Assembly (NCBI RefSeq): GCF_024343575.1
Contig: NZ_RJUA01000003.1
Location: 186,001 to 250,000 of the forward strand
From: Lacihabitans sp. LS3-19
GTDB taxonomy: Bacteria > Bacteroidota > Bacteroidia > Cytophagales > Spirosomataceae
Length of the DNA stretch: 64,000 bases
Reading direction: 5' to 3'
Every line of letters begins with the position of its first letter. Position 1 is the first letter of the stretch. Shown here piece by piece: positions 52,456-61,549 of the stretch. The translations under genes were made by a program, and so were the position numbers. The notes beneath the pieces were generated by a model. It was not told where the DNA came from, searched no databases, and was given only the letters and a program-made list of their open reading frames with translations.

Positions 52456-53034
52456 TCAATCATCTAAACCTTTTCCGCCCAATATTTTAGGTAGGCAGTT
52501 TTCAACTCTTGCTTCCCTTGTTTTGGATTGTTTGGGCTGCGAGAAATGAAGTAAATAGGCTCTTTGTCTGCCAGGAGTCAAAGCCTCGAAAGCAGATTTT
52601 AGTGTGGCGTTTTCATCTAATTTTACTTTAAACTCATCAGCCATTTTAAATTCAGTTGGTTTCTTTAATTCAACCTTTAAACCTGCCTTTTCTACTTCAA
52701 TAGCTTCGTAAATGTAAGCTTTTAAGATTGCTTCCTTGTCTTCAATTTCTTTAAGGTTTGTAAGCCGAATTTGTCGTGCAGACTGCACATTTTCAGTTTG
52801 TTGAACCAAAATTCCATTTTCATCTTTTAGCAATACTCCTTTATGAAACAATAGGGCACAATATTCCTTAAATCCATGAATTAACACAACATTGTTTTTG
52901 TGAAAAGTATAACATGGAACCCCCCATTTCAACTCTTCTATAAGCCCAGAGCTTAATACAATCGACCTCAGTTTTTTGTATTCTTCTTGCCATTTAGATT
53001 CTTTTTGAAAAAACCAATCTACTTCAGGATTCAT
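52456..53034 (-). CDS. YdeI/DUF1801-type protein
   Basis: 192 residues. The N-half is a DUF1801 domain (IVLSSGLIEELKWGVPCYTFHKNNVVLIHGFKEYCALLFHKGVLL). The C-half carries the YdeI-type tail (LKSAFEALTPGRQRAYLLHFSQPKQSKTREARVENCLPKIL). Such proteins are cytosolic, with a ligand or binding role that is not settled. It is the fourth gene of the ArsR-led operon, 2 bases after the DoxX gene. Confidence 0.87.
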   Translation of the reverse strand: MNPEVDWFFQKESKWQEEYKKLRSIVLSSGLIEELKWGVPCYTFHKNNVVLIHGFKEYCALLFHKGVLLKDENGILVQQTENVQSARQIRLTNLKEIEDKEAILKAYIYEAIEVEKAGLKVELKKPTEFKMADEFKVKLDENATLKSAFEALTPGRQRAYLLHFSQPKQSKTREARVENCLPKILGGKGLDD

Positions 53035-53036
53035 CT

Positions 53037-53417
53037 TTAATTGTTTATTTTAATTTTTCTTTCCTCAGGTCTAAAATACCAAGATACAATAGTTAAAATC
53101 AAAAGCAATAGGGGAGGGAATGTTTTAACAATTGGTTCGCCTATAGCAAGATGCGAAATTATTGCACCTGTCATTGTAAAGAAAAAACCAGCATAAGCCC
53201 ATTCTTTTACTAATGGAAATTTGGGAATTAAAATGACGATTACACCTAGAATTTTCCAAACACCAATTAAAGTCATTAAATAAAGTGGGAAACCCAAGTT
53301 TGAAAAATTCTGTACTTCTTCGTCCATTTTTATAATTTGAACAATCCCTGTAGAAGTCATACCAAGAGCTAACCAAAGTGTGGCCACCCAGTAAATAATT
53401 TTGTTTCTTTTTGTCAT
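53037..53417 (-). CDS. DoxX family protein (ArsR operon)
   Basis: 126 residues, four membrane helices: KIIYWVATLWLALGMTSTGIVQI, FPLYLMTLIGVWKILGVIVILIP, KEWAYAGFFFTMTGAIISHLAIG and FPPLLLLILTIVSWYF. It overlaps the SRPBCC gene by 4 bases. DoxX proteins with ArsR and SRPBCC genes form a common small operon in Bacteroidota; the physiological substrate is unknown. Confidence 0.87.
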   Translation of the reverse strand: MTKRNKIIYWVATLWLALGMTSTGIVQIIKMDEEVQNFSNLGFPLYLMTLIGVWKILGVIVILIPKFPLVKEWAYAGFFFTMTGAIISHLAIGEPIVKTFPPLLLLILTIVSWYFRPEERKIKINN

Positions 53418-53872
53418 TTTTTATAAATTTCTTCTATTCTATTATGTGCCATATTTAGACCAAACGCAAAAGGCAGTGCCATCAGCTGGTTTCTAAATTC
53501 TACTGATTTGAAAATTATCTGCATGTTAAGTCTGCTTTTCGTATCGCTAAGTTTTTCAAATTCTAGGTATTCTAACTGAACAGGAAAAACCGAATTTTCC
53601 ATTTCGAAAGTTCTTGTGATTTTTTTGTTTGGTACAAATTCATGTATTACCCCACTAAAACCATGTTTGTTACCCTTAGGGTCCGTGGTTTCGTATTGAA
53701 AAATACCATATTTTTTGCTTTCAAGTTTAATGACTTTAGTTCCCATCCATTGCTCCACAAGGTTGGGTTCTTGATAGGCTAAAAAAAGTAGTTCTAAAGA
53801 AATGTCAAATTCTCTTTTAATCCACAACTCTTGTTTTCCCTCTTCAGCAGATATTTTAGTTTTTGATTCCAT
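53414..53872 (-). CDS. SRPBCC (AHSA1-type) domain protein
   Basis: 152 residues with an AHSA1 fold: LWIKREFDISLELLFLAYQEPNLVEQWMG, GFSGVIHEFVPNKKITRTFEMEN and a C-terminal helix ending LNMAHNRIEEIYKK. This is a hydrophobic-ligand-binding fold without a fixed chemistry. It follows the ArsR gene by 5 bases. Confidence 0.88.
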   Translation of the reverse strand: MESKTKISAEEGKQELWIKREFDISLELLFLAYQEPNLVEQWMGTKVIKLESKKYGIFQYETTDPKGNKHGFSGVIHEFVPNKKITRTFEMENSVFPVQLEYLEFEKLSDTKSRLNMQIIFKSVEFRNQLMALPFAFGLNMAHNRIEEIYKK

Positions 53873-53877
53873 GGGTA

Positions 53878-54201
53878 TTATTTAGTAGGTTTATATTGCT
53901 TCATCAAAGTTTCTAATTTGTTGAATCTATTATCCCACATGCTGCGAAATGGCTCAATAAAATCTGCTACTTCTTTCATTTTTTGAGCATTGATTTGATA
54001 AAATACTTCTCTGCCAGAAGGCTTTTGAAGTAATAAATCGCATTCTGTAAGTATTTGTAAATGTTTAGAAACTGTTGGTCTTGCAGAGTCAAAGTTTGCT
54101 GCAATGGCTCCTGCAGACATAGCTTGGGTAGTTACCAAAAGCAAAATCGCTCTCCTCGTCGGGTCAGCTATGGCTTGAAATACGTCTCGTCTTAAATTCA
54201 T
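53878..54201 (-). CDS. ArsR-type repressor of the SRPBCC/DoxX operon
   Basis: 107 residues. Winged helix-turn-helix of the ArsR group: [69 protein letters not shown]. No metal-sensing Cys pair is present, so it is not a classic arsenic sensor; it belongs to the ArsR repressors that control SRPBCC operons. It probably binds the two similar sites at 54207-54247 and represses its own unit. Confidence 0.9.
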   Translation of the reverse strand: MNLRRDVFQAIADPTRRAILLLVTTQAMSAGAIAANFDSARPTVSKHLQILTECDLLLQKPSGREVFYQINAQKMKEVADFIEPFRSMWDNRFNKLETLMKQYKPTK

Positions 54202-54206
54202 TATGT

Positions 54207-54247
54207 AGCTATTTGACTACAAATATAAATGAAGTTATTTGGCTACA
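54207..54247 (-). promoter_or_regulatory. Operator-like direct repeats and -7 box of the ArsR operon
   Basis: AGCTATTTGACTACA (54207-54221) and AGTTATTTGGCTACA (54233-54247) agree at 13 of 15 positions, with starts 26 bases apart. The first site has inverted arms GTAG / CTAC (54205-54220). Between and overlapping them is TATATTTG on the - strand (54227-54220), an exact promoter box. Likely ArsR operators over the core promoter. Confidence 0.55.
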
Positions 54248-54470
54248 CAAAATAAATTTTGTTTATTTTAAATATATGATTGTAAATTACCAAATTTCAG
54301 TTGCTCGTAATTATTGAATTTGGAATTATTTAGTTGTTTGATAATATGCAGATTAAGATTTTTTTTAATGTAAATAACTCATATTCAAAGTATTAGAAAA
54401 AATAAGAACAAGTTTTCCTAATACTGAATACCAGCCCAGACAGTAAAATAGCGATTTAATTTCCAGTATT
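54248..54470. other. Intergenic region left of the IS remnant
   Basis: About 220 AT-rich bases. No gene or hairpin with a T run is seen. Confidence 0.4.
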
Positions 54471-54482
54471 AAGGCCCTTTTT

Positions 54483-55522
54483 CAAGTGTAATTTTAACTT
54501 AGCTAGGCTCAAACTCTTTTGTTTGTTTATTGAAGTCCTTAGAAAGGTTAAAACGATTATTTATTATAGACTAACAACCGCATTTCCATTCGAGGCAGAC
54601 AAAAATAGTTCTTATAGACGAATTCAAAGGTTTATGGCAGACTTCGATTTCTCAATGGAAATTGTATCGAAGTTGATTTTTTAACTTTTACTTAATCAAG
54701 AAAAAAGAATATTGATTATTAATAGAACTAAAGTCGTGTGCGACCTCAGTGGGTTTGGAAAGTCAAATATCAATATTAGGAGTTATTTATAAGAATTTTG
54801 CATTTACATTAATGTTTAAAATGTTAAACCAAAGAGGCAATTTCACTTATGAGGAAAGAGCAGAACTAATTAGGAAGTATATTGATTACTTTGTCTTGAA
54901 AGCATTGATTGTGTTTAAGCTTATTGAGAATTTATTGGAGAAAAATGGATTGGATTTTTAAATGCCGAGGGTATAAGGTATCAAATACGAATTAGGAACA
55001 ATTTCAAGGTATTTTTACCTGTAAAAACAGAGAAATCAAGGTAAGTTGGTTATTTAATAATTTAAAAATTAATGACGTATGGCATTATCCTAAAATAGAA
55101 AATTTAAATGGGGAACTAGTGTATTTATCAGCCATAAAGACGATTACAAGAGATAATGGAATAGGATTATTGATTTTGGTTTCTTACAATCGGCCCGTAG
55201 AATCAGTAGAATATTATAAAATTAGATGGGAGATAGAAACATTATTTAAATCCTTAAAAGGCAATGGATTCAATATATAAGATACATAGGTAATAAAATT
55301 GGAAAGCTTAGAAAGACTAATACTTTTAGTTATGATGGCTTTTAATTGTTCTTATTTGATAAGAGATTATTTGGAATCAGTTTTTAAAATACTAAAATTG
55401 AAAACTCATGGGAGAGGAGCAATTAGTATTATTAAATTTGAATTAGATTATATATCAAATGCCTTAATAACAGGTATTAATAAATATAAAATCAACATTT
55501 ACTTTTTTTTGTCATGTGCTTA
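54483..55522 (+). pseudogene. IS4-family transposase, multiply broken
   Basis: Fragments joined over several frames resemble an IS4 DDE transposase: FNLARLKLFCLFIEVLRKVK, YYRLTTAFPFEADKNSSYRR, a stop after SMEIVSKLIF, LIINRT (first catalytic Asp changed to Asn), ILGVIYKNFA, FTYEERAELIRKYIDYF, the second catalytic region now reading AY-stop-EFIG (usually ADREF), IRYQIRIRNNFKVFLPVKTE, YYKIRWEIETLFKSLKG (catalytic Glu kept), stops in NI*DT*V, and LERLILLVMMAFNCSYLIRDYLE to TGINKYKINI. Frameshifts, stops and loss of two catalytic Asp show it is inactive. Confidence 0.78.
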
Positions 55523-55547
55523 AGTGTAAATAATAAAATTACACTTG
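54483..55547 (+). mobile_element. Decayed IS4-family insertion sequence
   Basis: Ends are marked by a 14-bp perfect inverted repeat: CAAGTGTAATTTTA (54483-54496) and TAAAATTACACTTG (55534-55547); CCTT a few bases further out also matches, so the true ends may lie 6-9 bases beyond. Inside is a disrupted IS4-type transposase on the + strand. Length about 1.07 kb. No clear target duplication. Confidence 0.75.
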
Positions 55548-55688
55548 CCCAAGGTTTTATGCTTTTTTGAGATTCAAGTTAACATACTTATTTAAACACT
55601 GATACTTACTGAGATTAAATAAATCACGGTAAACCATGATATTTTTTAAACAAGCAGAATGGAACTTTGAAGCTTAAACTTTAAAGCA

Positions 55689-57314
55689 ATGAAAATAAAC
55701 CATCGAGTTCTGTTTCTTATCTTACTTTGTTTAGGGTTTTCAATATCTAATGCCCAAAATGTAAAAATAGCGGACAGCCCTAAAGGAAAGGTAATTAGTA
55801 ATACAGGAGGCTCTGACACCCCCGCAAGCTCTTCAATTCTTGACGTAAGAAGTAAAAGTAAAGGAATACTGATACCCAGAATGACTGGGCTACAAAGAGC
55901 TGGCATTGCTCGTGCTGATACGGGTTTGTTGGTATTTCAGCCACTTTCTGACCTTGGGAATAGGAGTTTGCCAGGACTATATGTATTTACTGCTGATGAT
56001 TATTGGGAGCGGTTTGCCACTACTTCAGATGCTACCTGGACAAAAGTAGGTGAAAATCAGTACAACAAATTGGACGGAAATGTGGGCATAGGTACATCTA
56101 GCCCGAATGAAAAATTAGAGGTAAAAGGCAAATTTAAAATGTCGAACAGCACTACTAATAGCCTGATATTGAATGCAGACCCGCTATTTGGGAACTATAT
56201 AGAGTTCAAAGATGGCACCACCAATAATGCAAAAATTACAGAATCTGCAGGGACGCTAACATTTTCTAGTCTGGGTAATGTAGGTCATTTGAAACTTTAT
56301 CCCAACGGTGATATAAATACTGGCTCTGGTACCGCTTTTAGTATCAATGGAACAGGCAATTCTGAACCTTCCCTCGAAATTGTAGATGATTCTCCCGAGA
56401 TTAGGTTTAAAGTGGGAGCCAGTCAAAAAGGCGGTCTGTATGTCGCCTCTGACCACCTTTATGTAGGTACAAGTGCCACCAACACTGTTGGAAGTCTGCG
56501 TTTTATGACTAAAAACACCATGCGAGGTGTGGTGGATGCCGATGGTAATTTTGGATTAGGAACTGCAAATCCTTTAGAAAAATTACATGTGAATGGTCAC
56601 GCTATTATGAATGCCACTGACGCTCTTTTAAGGCTTCAAACAGGTGGTGTTGATAAGGCTTTTGTACAACTCGTAGGTAATAACTTACGATTAGGAACCT
56701 TTGCCACCAACTCTTCTGCCAATTTAATTTTTAGAGTAGCAAACGCGGATCGATTTACCATAAATCAAAACGGTAATGTAAATATTTCGAATGAACTTGT
56801 CGTAAACAAAAAGCTCACGGTGAATGAAAACTTGGAGGCCATAAAAATAAATGGGGATAATCCTGCGATCAATTTCTTCGAAGCAGGAACTCAAAGAGCC
56901 TATGTATGGGCGGTGGATGATAATCTGAATATTGGTACTTCGCTAAATACTGGAAAAATAATTATGACGGCCTCACAGTTTCAATTGGGCACTTCTGTGA
57001 CAGTACCCAATGGCTACAAAATGGGCGTAGGAGGTAAAATAATTTGTGAAGAACTTAAAGTAAGGCTTCAGTCGGCTGGATGGCCAGACTATGTGTTTGA
57101 TCAAAAATACAAATTATCTCCTTTATATGATTTAGAAAAATATATCAAAGAAAACCATCATCTGCCCAATATTCCTGATGCTAAAGAAATTGAAAAAGAA
57201 GGAATTGAACTCGGTGAAATGCAAAGAAGAACCATGGAAAAAGTAGAGGAATTGACCCTTTATATTATTGAACTTAAGAAAGAAATTGACGAATTAAAAG
57301 CTTCAAAAAAATGA
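55689..57314 (+). CDS. Secreted fibre-like surface protein with C-terminal coiled coil
   Basis: 541 residues with signal peptide MKINHRVLFLILLCLGFSISNAQ. After VKIADSPKGKVISNTGGSDTPASSSILDVRSKSKGILIPRMT it carries repeated short strands like phage tail-fibre or trimeric autotransporter stalks (NVGIGTSSPNEKLEV, NFGLGTANPLEKLHV). The C-terminal domain (about 440-541) begins MGVGGKIICEELKV, has HHLPNIPDAKEIEKEGIELG and a leucine-rich coiled coil. It probably trimerises on the cell surface. It overlaps the M23 peptidase gene by 4 bases. Confidence 0.82.
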   Translation: MKINHRVLFLILLCLGFSISNAQNVKIADSPKGKVISNTGGSDTPASSSILDVRSKSKGILIPRMTGLQRAGIARADTGLLVFQPLSDLGNRSLPGLYVFTADDYWERFATTSDATWTKVGENQYNKLDGNVGIGTSSPNEKLEVKGKFKMSNSTTNSLILNADPLFGNYIEFKDGTTNNAKITESAGTLTFSSLGNVGHLKLYPNGDINTGSGTAFSINGTGNSEPSLEIVDDSPEIRFKVGASQKGGLYVASDHLYVGTSATNTVGSLRFMTKNTMRGVVDADGNFGLGTANPLEKLHVNGHAIMNATDALLRLQTGGVDKAFVQLVGNNLRLGTFATNSSANLIFRVANADRFTINQNGNVNISNELVVNKKLTVNENLEAIKINGDNPAINFFEAGTQRAYVWAVDDNLNIGTSLNTGKIIMTASQFQLGTSVTVPNGYKMGVGGKIICEELKVRLQSAGWPDYVFDQKYKLSPLYDLEKYIKENHHLPNIPDAKEIEKEGIELGEMQRRTMEKVEELTLYIIELKKEIDELKASKK

Positions 57315-58642
57315 AAAAAATACTCCTCTTATTCTCGTTAATCTCTATTGTTGCCAAGGCACAGCAAGATAATTTTCAATGCTTATCAGCTCAAGAATTG
57401 AAAAGCTATAAAGAGCATATCAAATCCTTGAAGTATGCTTATTTAAATTCGAATCCTGAGGCTGCAAAAGCCAATGCCAGGGTACGAGGAAGCAACAACC
57501 ATCATATTCTTCTAGGATGGCCACTTCAATCCTCATCAGATTATGATTTCACCTACAATAATTTTACCATAAGCAATTTCGTTGACCAAAACGCAAATTC
57601 AGATCCTGAAGGTGATGATGATGTAAGGGAACCCGAGTGGATTGATGACTATAATTGCGGAAAACGGACCTATGACGGGCACGATGCCGAAGATATAGGT
57701 TTATTCCCATTTGCGTGGCGAATGATGGATAACGAATCAGTGCAAATTGTAGCCGCCGCTCCGGGAATAATACTGACCAAAAGAACTGGCAATTTCGATA
57801 AAAACTGTGAATGGGCTGGGGCAGGCAATGCCAATTATGTGAGTTTATTACACGATGACGGTACCATAACAAATTACTATCATATGAAAAACGGTAGTGT
57901 TACCAGCAAATCTGAAGACGATCGGGTAGAAGAAGGTGAATATTTGGGTTTAGTAGGTAGCTCAGGACGTTCTACAGGGCCCCATTTACATTTTTCAGTA
58001 TATGACACCAATGACGACCTCATAGATCCTTTTACGGGTAATTGTAACTCATTAAACAATGACAGTTGGTGGAAAGTCCAAAGACCTTATAGAGAACCTA
58101 TGATTAATAGAATAATGACCCATACTGCTCCACCTGATTTTGGTGTTTGTCCAAGTGAAGAAATAACTTTTGAAGCCAATCAATTTGCCTCGGGATCATT
58201 TTTTCATATTTCAGTTGCTTTTAAAGATATTCAAGCTTTAGATGTGTCTTCTTTTGAGCTCATTAAACCTAACGGCGATACCTACAGCACTTGGTTTCAT
58301 CAATTTCCTCAAGAAAGAACTGGTTTTCTTTATGTTTCAACGCACCAATTACCGGATGCTAATACTGGCACCTGGATTATTAAGATAGTCTACAAAAACA
58401 AAAATTATTATCATTTTTTTACCGTAGGGTGTAATAGCACAAAAAATATTCTCGGTAATGTCACTGGGAGCAAAGGTTATATTGCAGGAAATACGATTAG
58501 TTCTTCAGCAGAGCATTTTACCAATGACCAAACAAGAGTGCTTTACCAAGCAAATGAAGAAATTGTCTTTACGCCAGGATTTGAGATTAAATCAGGAGCT
58601 ACTATGAAAGCTCGAATAAAGGCATGTGATTATGTAGACTAA
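57311..58642 (+). CDS. Secreted M23 peptidase with C-terminal 3-coathanger-type domain
   Basis: 443 residues with signal MKKILLLFSLISIVAKAQ. The M23 zinc-peptidase domain has GHDAEDIG (H124, D128), TNYYHMKNG (H191) and GPHLHFSVYD (H225, H227), the expected zinc ligands and catalytic His. It should cut peptidoglycan peptides or related polymers outside the cell. A beta-sandwich follows (about 270-375), then a C-terminal segment (IVFTPGFEIKSGATMKARIKACDYVD) resembling that of the giant protein at 1338. The terminus ends CDYVD rather than GC plus one or two residues. The ATGA overlap with the fibre-like gene suggests coupled expression. Confidence 0.86.
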   Translation: MKKILLLFSLISIVAKAQQDNFQCLSAQELKSYKEHIKSLKYAYLNSNPEAAKANARVRGSNNHHILLGWPLQSSSDYDFTYNNFTISNFVDQNANSDPEGDDDVREPEWIDDYNCGKRTYDGHDAEDIGLFPFAWRMMDNESVQIVAAAPGIILTKRTGNFDKNCEWAGAGNANYVSLLHDDGTITNYYHMKNGSVTSKSEDDRVEEGEYLGLVGSSGRSTGPHLHFSVYDTNDDLIDPFTGNCNSLNNDSWWKVQRPYREPMINRIMTHTAPPDFGVCPSEEITFEANQFASGSFFHISVAFKDIQALDVSSFELIKPNGDTYSTWFHQFPQERTGFLYVSTHQLPDANTGTWIIKIVYKNKNYYHFFTVGCNSTKNILGNVTGSKGYIAGNTISSSAEHFTNDQTRVLYQANEEIVFTPGFEIKSGATMKARIKACDYVD

Positions 58643-58708
58643 AATCTTAATGAAATTGATATTAAAATGATGTTTTTAAGTTAAATTTGATGTATAGACA
58701 TTTAAGTT

Positions 58709-60451
58709 TTGAAAACTTCATTTGGTTTTTTTATCCAATTTATTATTCTGATTTTGGGTCAGTTTGAAATGGGGTATGCTCAAAATCCAGAGTTCCGATT
58801 TGGAGTTTCTAACCAGAGCATTATTGATTCCTTATATAAAACAGCAAATTATCTAAGATACCAGTCCGACTGGATAAGCCTGATAGAGTTTGGAAATAAA
58901 AATTTAGATTATCTTGAAAAATCACCAAAGAAATTCACCGCATTTCAGAAAAGCCTAATCTCAGATGAGATAGTGTATGCCTATGTATTTCTGTCAGATT
59001 TAGAAAAAGTGCATCAATTTTGCGATGGTGCCATAAGCTCTTTGTCAAATGAAAATAACAACCTAGCTTATCAAGAGCAAATAGCCCAAATTTATCTAAG
59101 CTTGGCACGCGGCTATGGCTACAGCGAGCGATTTGTGGAAAGTAATCGCTATTTAGATTCTGCGAGTCATTACCTGCGAAACTCCTCAAATAATTTAAAA
59201 AAGTATTATTTAAAAAATGATATTGTCAGTAATTTCGTCGAACTAAATGAACCCGATAAGGCCTTGGCTATGGCCAAGCAATGCTATTCATTTTTTAAAA
59301 ATCGTCCGAGTGACAGAGGCTTAGCAGAGATTGAGATGCTATTGGGACGAATTTATTTGCTTAAAAAAGAAATGAATTTAAGTGAAAAATATTCAAAACA
59401 TGCCTTGCAAAAAACCAGTAACCCTAGAGTACTCTATAATTGTCATGAAAGCCTCTACAGGGTTTATCAAGCTACCAATAGTCCTGATTTGGCATTGTAT
59501 CATTTAGAAAAATACCATCAATATTTAGACAAAATCTTCAATGCCAAGGTAGCAAATGACCAGTTGGCACTTGAAAAGAAAATTTTGGAGCAAAAGTCAG
59601 AGGCAGACCTACGAGTAGAAATGCAAAAAGGACTTATTCAGAAAAGGCTTAAGAACTATTTTTTAGCTGGAAGCTTACTGCTTTCCATACTGGCCATTTG
59701 GCTATTCAGAAATAGGCAGATCTTGCACAAAAAGAATCAGGAGATTGCCGCTCAAAAGACCTTGATAGAAGACCTTAATTTAGGACTAGAACAAAAAGTA
59801 AAAGACAGAACCAAAGAATTGCAGATGGCTTATGATGAGATTAAAAACGCCATGCAGAAAGGTCAAAATATTGAAAGAAAAAGAATCGCCACCGACCTAC
59901 ATGATAACCTTGGCAGTTTGCTTTCAGCAGTATCTATAAGTCTAGATACGCTCGATATTGAGTCACTCAATGAAAACGAAAAACAGCTGTATCGAAAAAT
60001 CACCTTGATGATGGAAGATGCCTATGCAGAAGTGAGAAGTTTGTCTCATAACTTGCAACCTGCCGAAATAGAAAATGGTTTTTTGGGTTCTGCTTTAGAA
60101 AGACTAATTGATAAACTTAATGCCCAGAGTCGTATTTTTTTGCAATTAGAAAATCAGATTGGTGATAGAGTTTTTGCTAAAAACATCACACTGAACACCT
60201 ATGCGATCGTGCTTGAACTTTGTAATAATATGCTCAAATACTCAGGAGCAGATGAGGGTAAAATAAAAATAAAAACAGCTAATGAGCTCTTGTTTGTAGA
60301 AATTTCTGATAACGGAATAGGAATGTTGGGGTATAAAAAAGGGCAAGGAATACTAAATATTGAGCAGAGAATTCAAGAGTTACGCGGAAGCATGACTATA
60401 CGTAATAATGCTAGTCAGATGACAAGTTTTGAAATTGTTATACCTTTGTAA
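58709..60451 (+). CDS. TPR sensor histidine kinase of the NarL/DegS type
   Basis: 580 residues starting at a TTG; the first in-frame ATG is 22 codons later, after most of the signal peptide (KTSFGFFIQFIILILGQFEMGYAQ). TPR-like helices span about 40-290, a membrane helix about 315-332 (NYFLAGSLLLSILAIWLF), and then a coiled linker. The HisKA_3 box is ERKRIATDLHDNLGS with phospho-acceptor His398, and the HATPase has NNMLKYSGADEGKIKI, ISDNGIGM and GQGILNIEQRIQELRG. It should phosphorylate the response regulator encoded convergently at 60470. The linked secreted genes suggest a surface signal; the ligand is unknown. Confidence 0.9.
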   Translation: MKTSFGFFIQFIILILGQFEMGYAQNPEFRFGVSNQSIIDSLYKTANYLRYQSDWISLIEFGNKNLDYLEKSPKKFTAFQKSLISDEIVYAYVFLSDLEKVHQFCDGAISSLSNENNNLAYQEQIAQIYLSLARGYGYSERFVESNRYLDSASHYLRNSSNNLKKYYLKNDIVSNFVELNEPDKALAMAKQCYSFFKNRPSDRGLAEIEMLLGRIYLLKKEMNLSEKYSKHALQKTSNPRVLYNCHESLYRVYQATNSPDLALYHLEKYHQYLDKIFNAKVANDQLALEKKILEQKSEADLRVEMQKGLIQKRLKNYFLAGSLLLSILAIWLFRNRQILHKKNQEIAAQKTLIEDLNLGLEQKVKDRTKELQMAYDEIKNAMQKGQNIERKRIATDLHDNLGSLLSAVSISLDTLDIESLNENEKQLYRKITLMMEDAYAEVRSLSHNLQPAEIENGFLGSALERLIDKLNAQSRIFLQLENQIGDRVFAKNITLNTYAIVLELCNNMLKYSGADEGKIKIKTANELLFVEISDNGIGMLGYKKGQGILNIEQRIQELRGSMTIRNNASQMTSFEIVIPL

Positions 60452-60469
60452 TTAACTATATCTATAAAT

Positions 60470-61090
60470 TCATAATTCAATTAGTTGATTGAGTAAAGCA
60501 TATTTAAGAAGGCCAAAAGAGTTCTTTACGCCAGTTTTTCTGAAAATATTTTTTCGATGCGTCTCCACTGTATTTAATGAAATAAAAAGCTTTTCTGCAA
60601 TCTGTGATGAGGAATATTCTTCGGCAATTAGTTTTACTACTTCCAATTCTCTTTCGCTAAGAGCTTCTTCCAATAAATAGGCATGTTGTTGGAGTTTTTG
60701 AAAGACCGAAGCAAAATAATACTTTTCGCCCATAGCTAAGTTTTTAATAGCCTTCTCAAAATCTACTTTTTTTGCGTTTTTTAGTATGTAACCACTCGCA
60801 CCGGCTTTGAATGCAGCCTTTATGATTTCTATGTTTTCAACCATAGTCAACATCAGCACTTTCACTTCAGGCTGTTTTAACATAAGCTGTTTGGTCAATT
60901 CTAAACCGCTCATTCCAGGCATCTGATAGTCGGAGATAAGTATATCACAAGGATAAAAAGGCATATTCCTGAGCATATCCTCAGCATTGTCTGTTTTATA
61001 CACCAGCTCCACACCCTCTATATTTGATATAAGTAAAGCTAGACTCTCTAGGAAAAGGGAATGGTCGTCAACAATGTTTACTTTTATCAT
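60470..61090 (-). CDS. NarL/LuxR-type response regulator
   Basis: 206 residues from the ATG at 61090. Receiver domain: MIKVNIVDDHSLFLES with acidic residues D8-D9, the phosphorylated Asp54 in DILISDYQMPGMSG, and VLMLTMVENIE. The output LuxR HTH is LSERELEVVKLIAEEYSSSQIAEKLFISLNTVETHRKNIFRKTGVKN. It lies 18 bases from the convergent TPR kinase, so the two form the expected pair. It likely controls the surface genes or a wider regulon. Confidence 0.92.
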   Translation of the reverse strand: MIKVNIVDDHSLFLESLALLISNIEGVELVYKTDNAEDMLRNMPFYPCDILISDYQMPGMSGLELTKQLMLKQPEVKVLMLTMVENIEIIKAAFKAGASGYILKNAKKVDFEKAIKNLAMGEKYYFASVFQKLQQHAYLLEEALSERELEVVKLIAEEYSSSQIAEKLFISLNTVETHRKNIFRKTGVKNSFGLLKYALLNQLIEL

Positions 61091-61549
61091 AATGGTATAC
61101 AAATTAGCTTTTTTTTTTACCTAAATTATCCCCATTTGCCGTGATTATTAAATTGTTCAAAGTCACAAATAAGCTTTTATAATAAAAACTATGTTTAATT
61201 TCAATTTCCCTTCTCTAACGCCAAATTTACCTGATGAACTTCTGTGAAACTATTTGGTAAATTTACTGAAATATGCAAAACATCAAAAGAACTGGATATT
61301 TTAGTATTTCTGCAAATATAATTTATTCAAGAAAGTTGTCTAAAGTCGAACTATATTTTATTAAACTGAAAGCAAAAACTAATGTAAGAAACCAAACACC
61401 CTTTCCCAAAAAGCTTTATGTAATAGTTAAACAAATGATATTACTTTATTCTATAGAGTCTTTTAGAGAATGAGGACTTGCTTAGAATTTTACTTTCCTT
61501 TTGGTATAGAATAAAGGATTAAGTCCATCTGGTTCACTTTCAATACACT
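61091..61549. other. 459-base intergenic region
   Basis: AT-rich space upstream of the response regulator and downstream of SulP. It contains a 66-codon frame (61273-61473) with no recognisable domain, which is not supported as a gene. No hairpin terminator was found. Confidence 0.4.

Noticed and set aside
52019-53417. Two DoxX-type proteins could be a thiosulfate oxidation system linked to the SQR operon
   Set aside because: They are over 30 kb from the sulfur operon, on different units, and DoxX membership alone does not show thiosulfate chemistry.
61273-61473. 66-codon + strand frame in the intergenic space
   Set aside because: No domain, no promoter box and AT-rich codon use; treated as chance.
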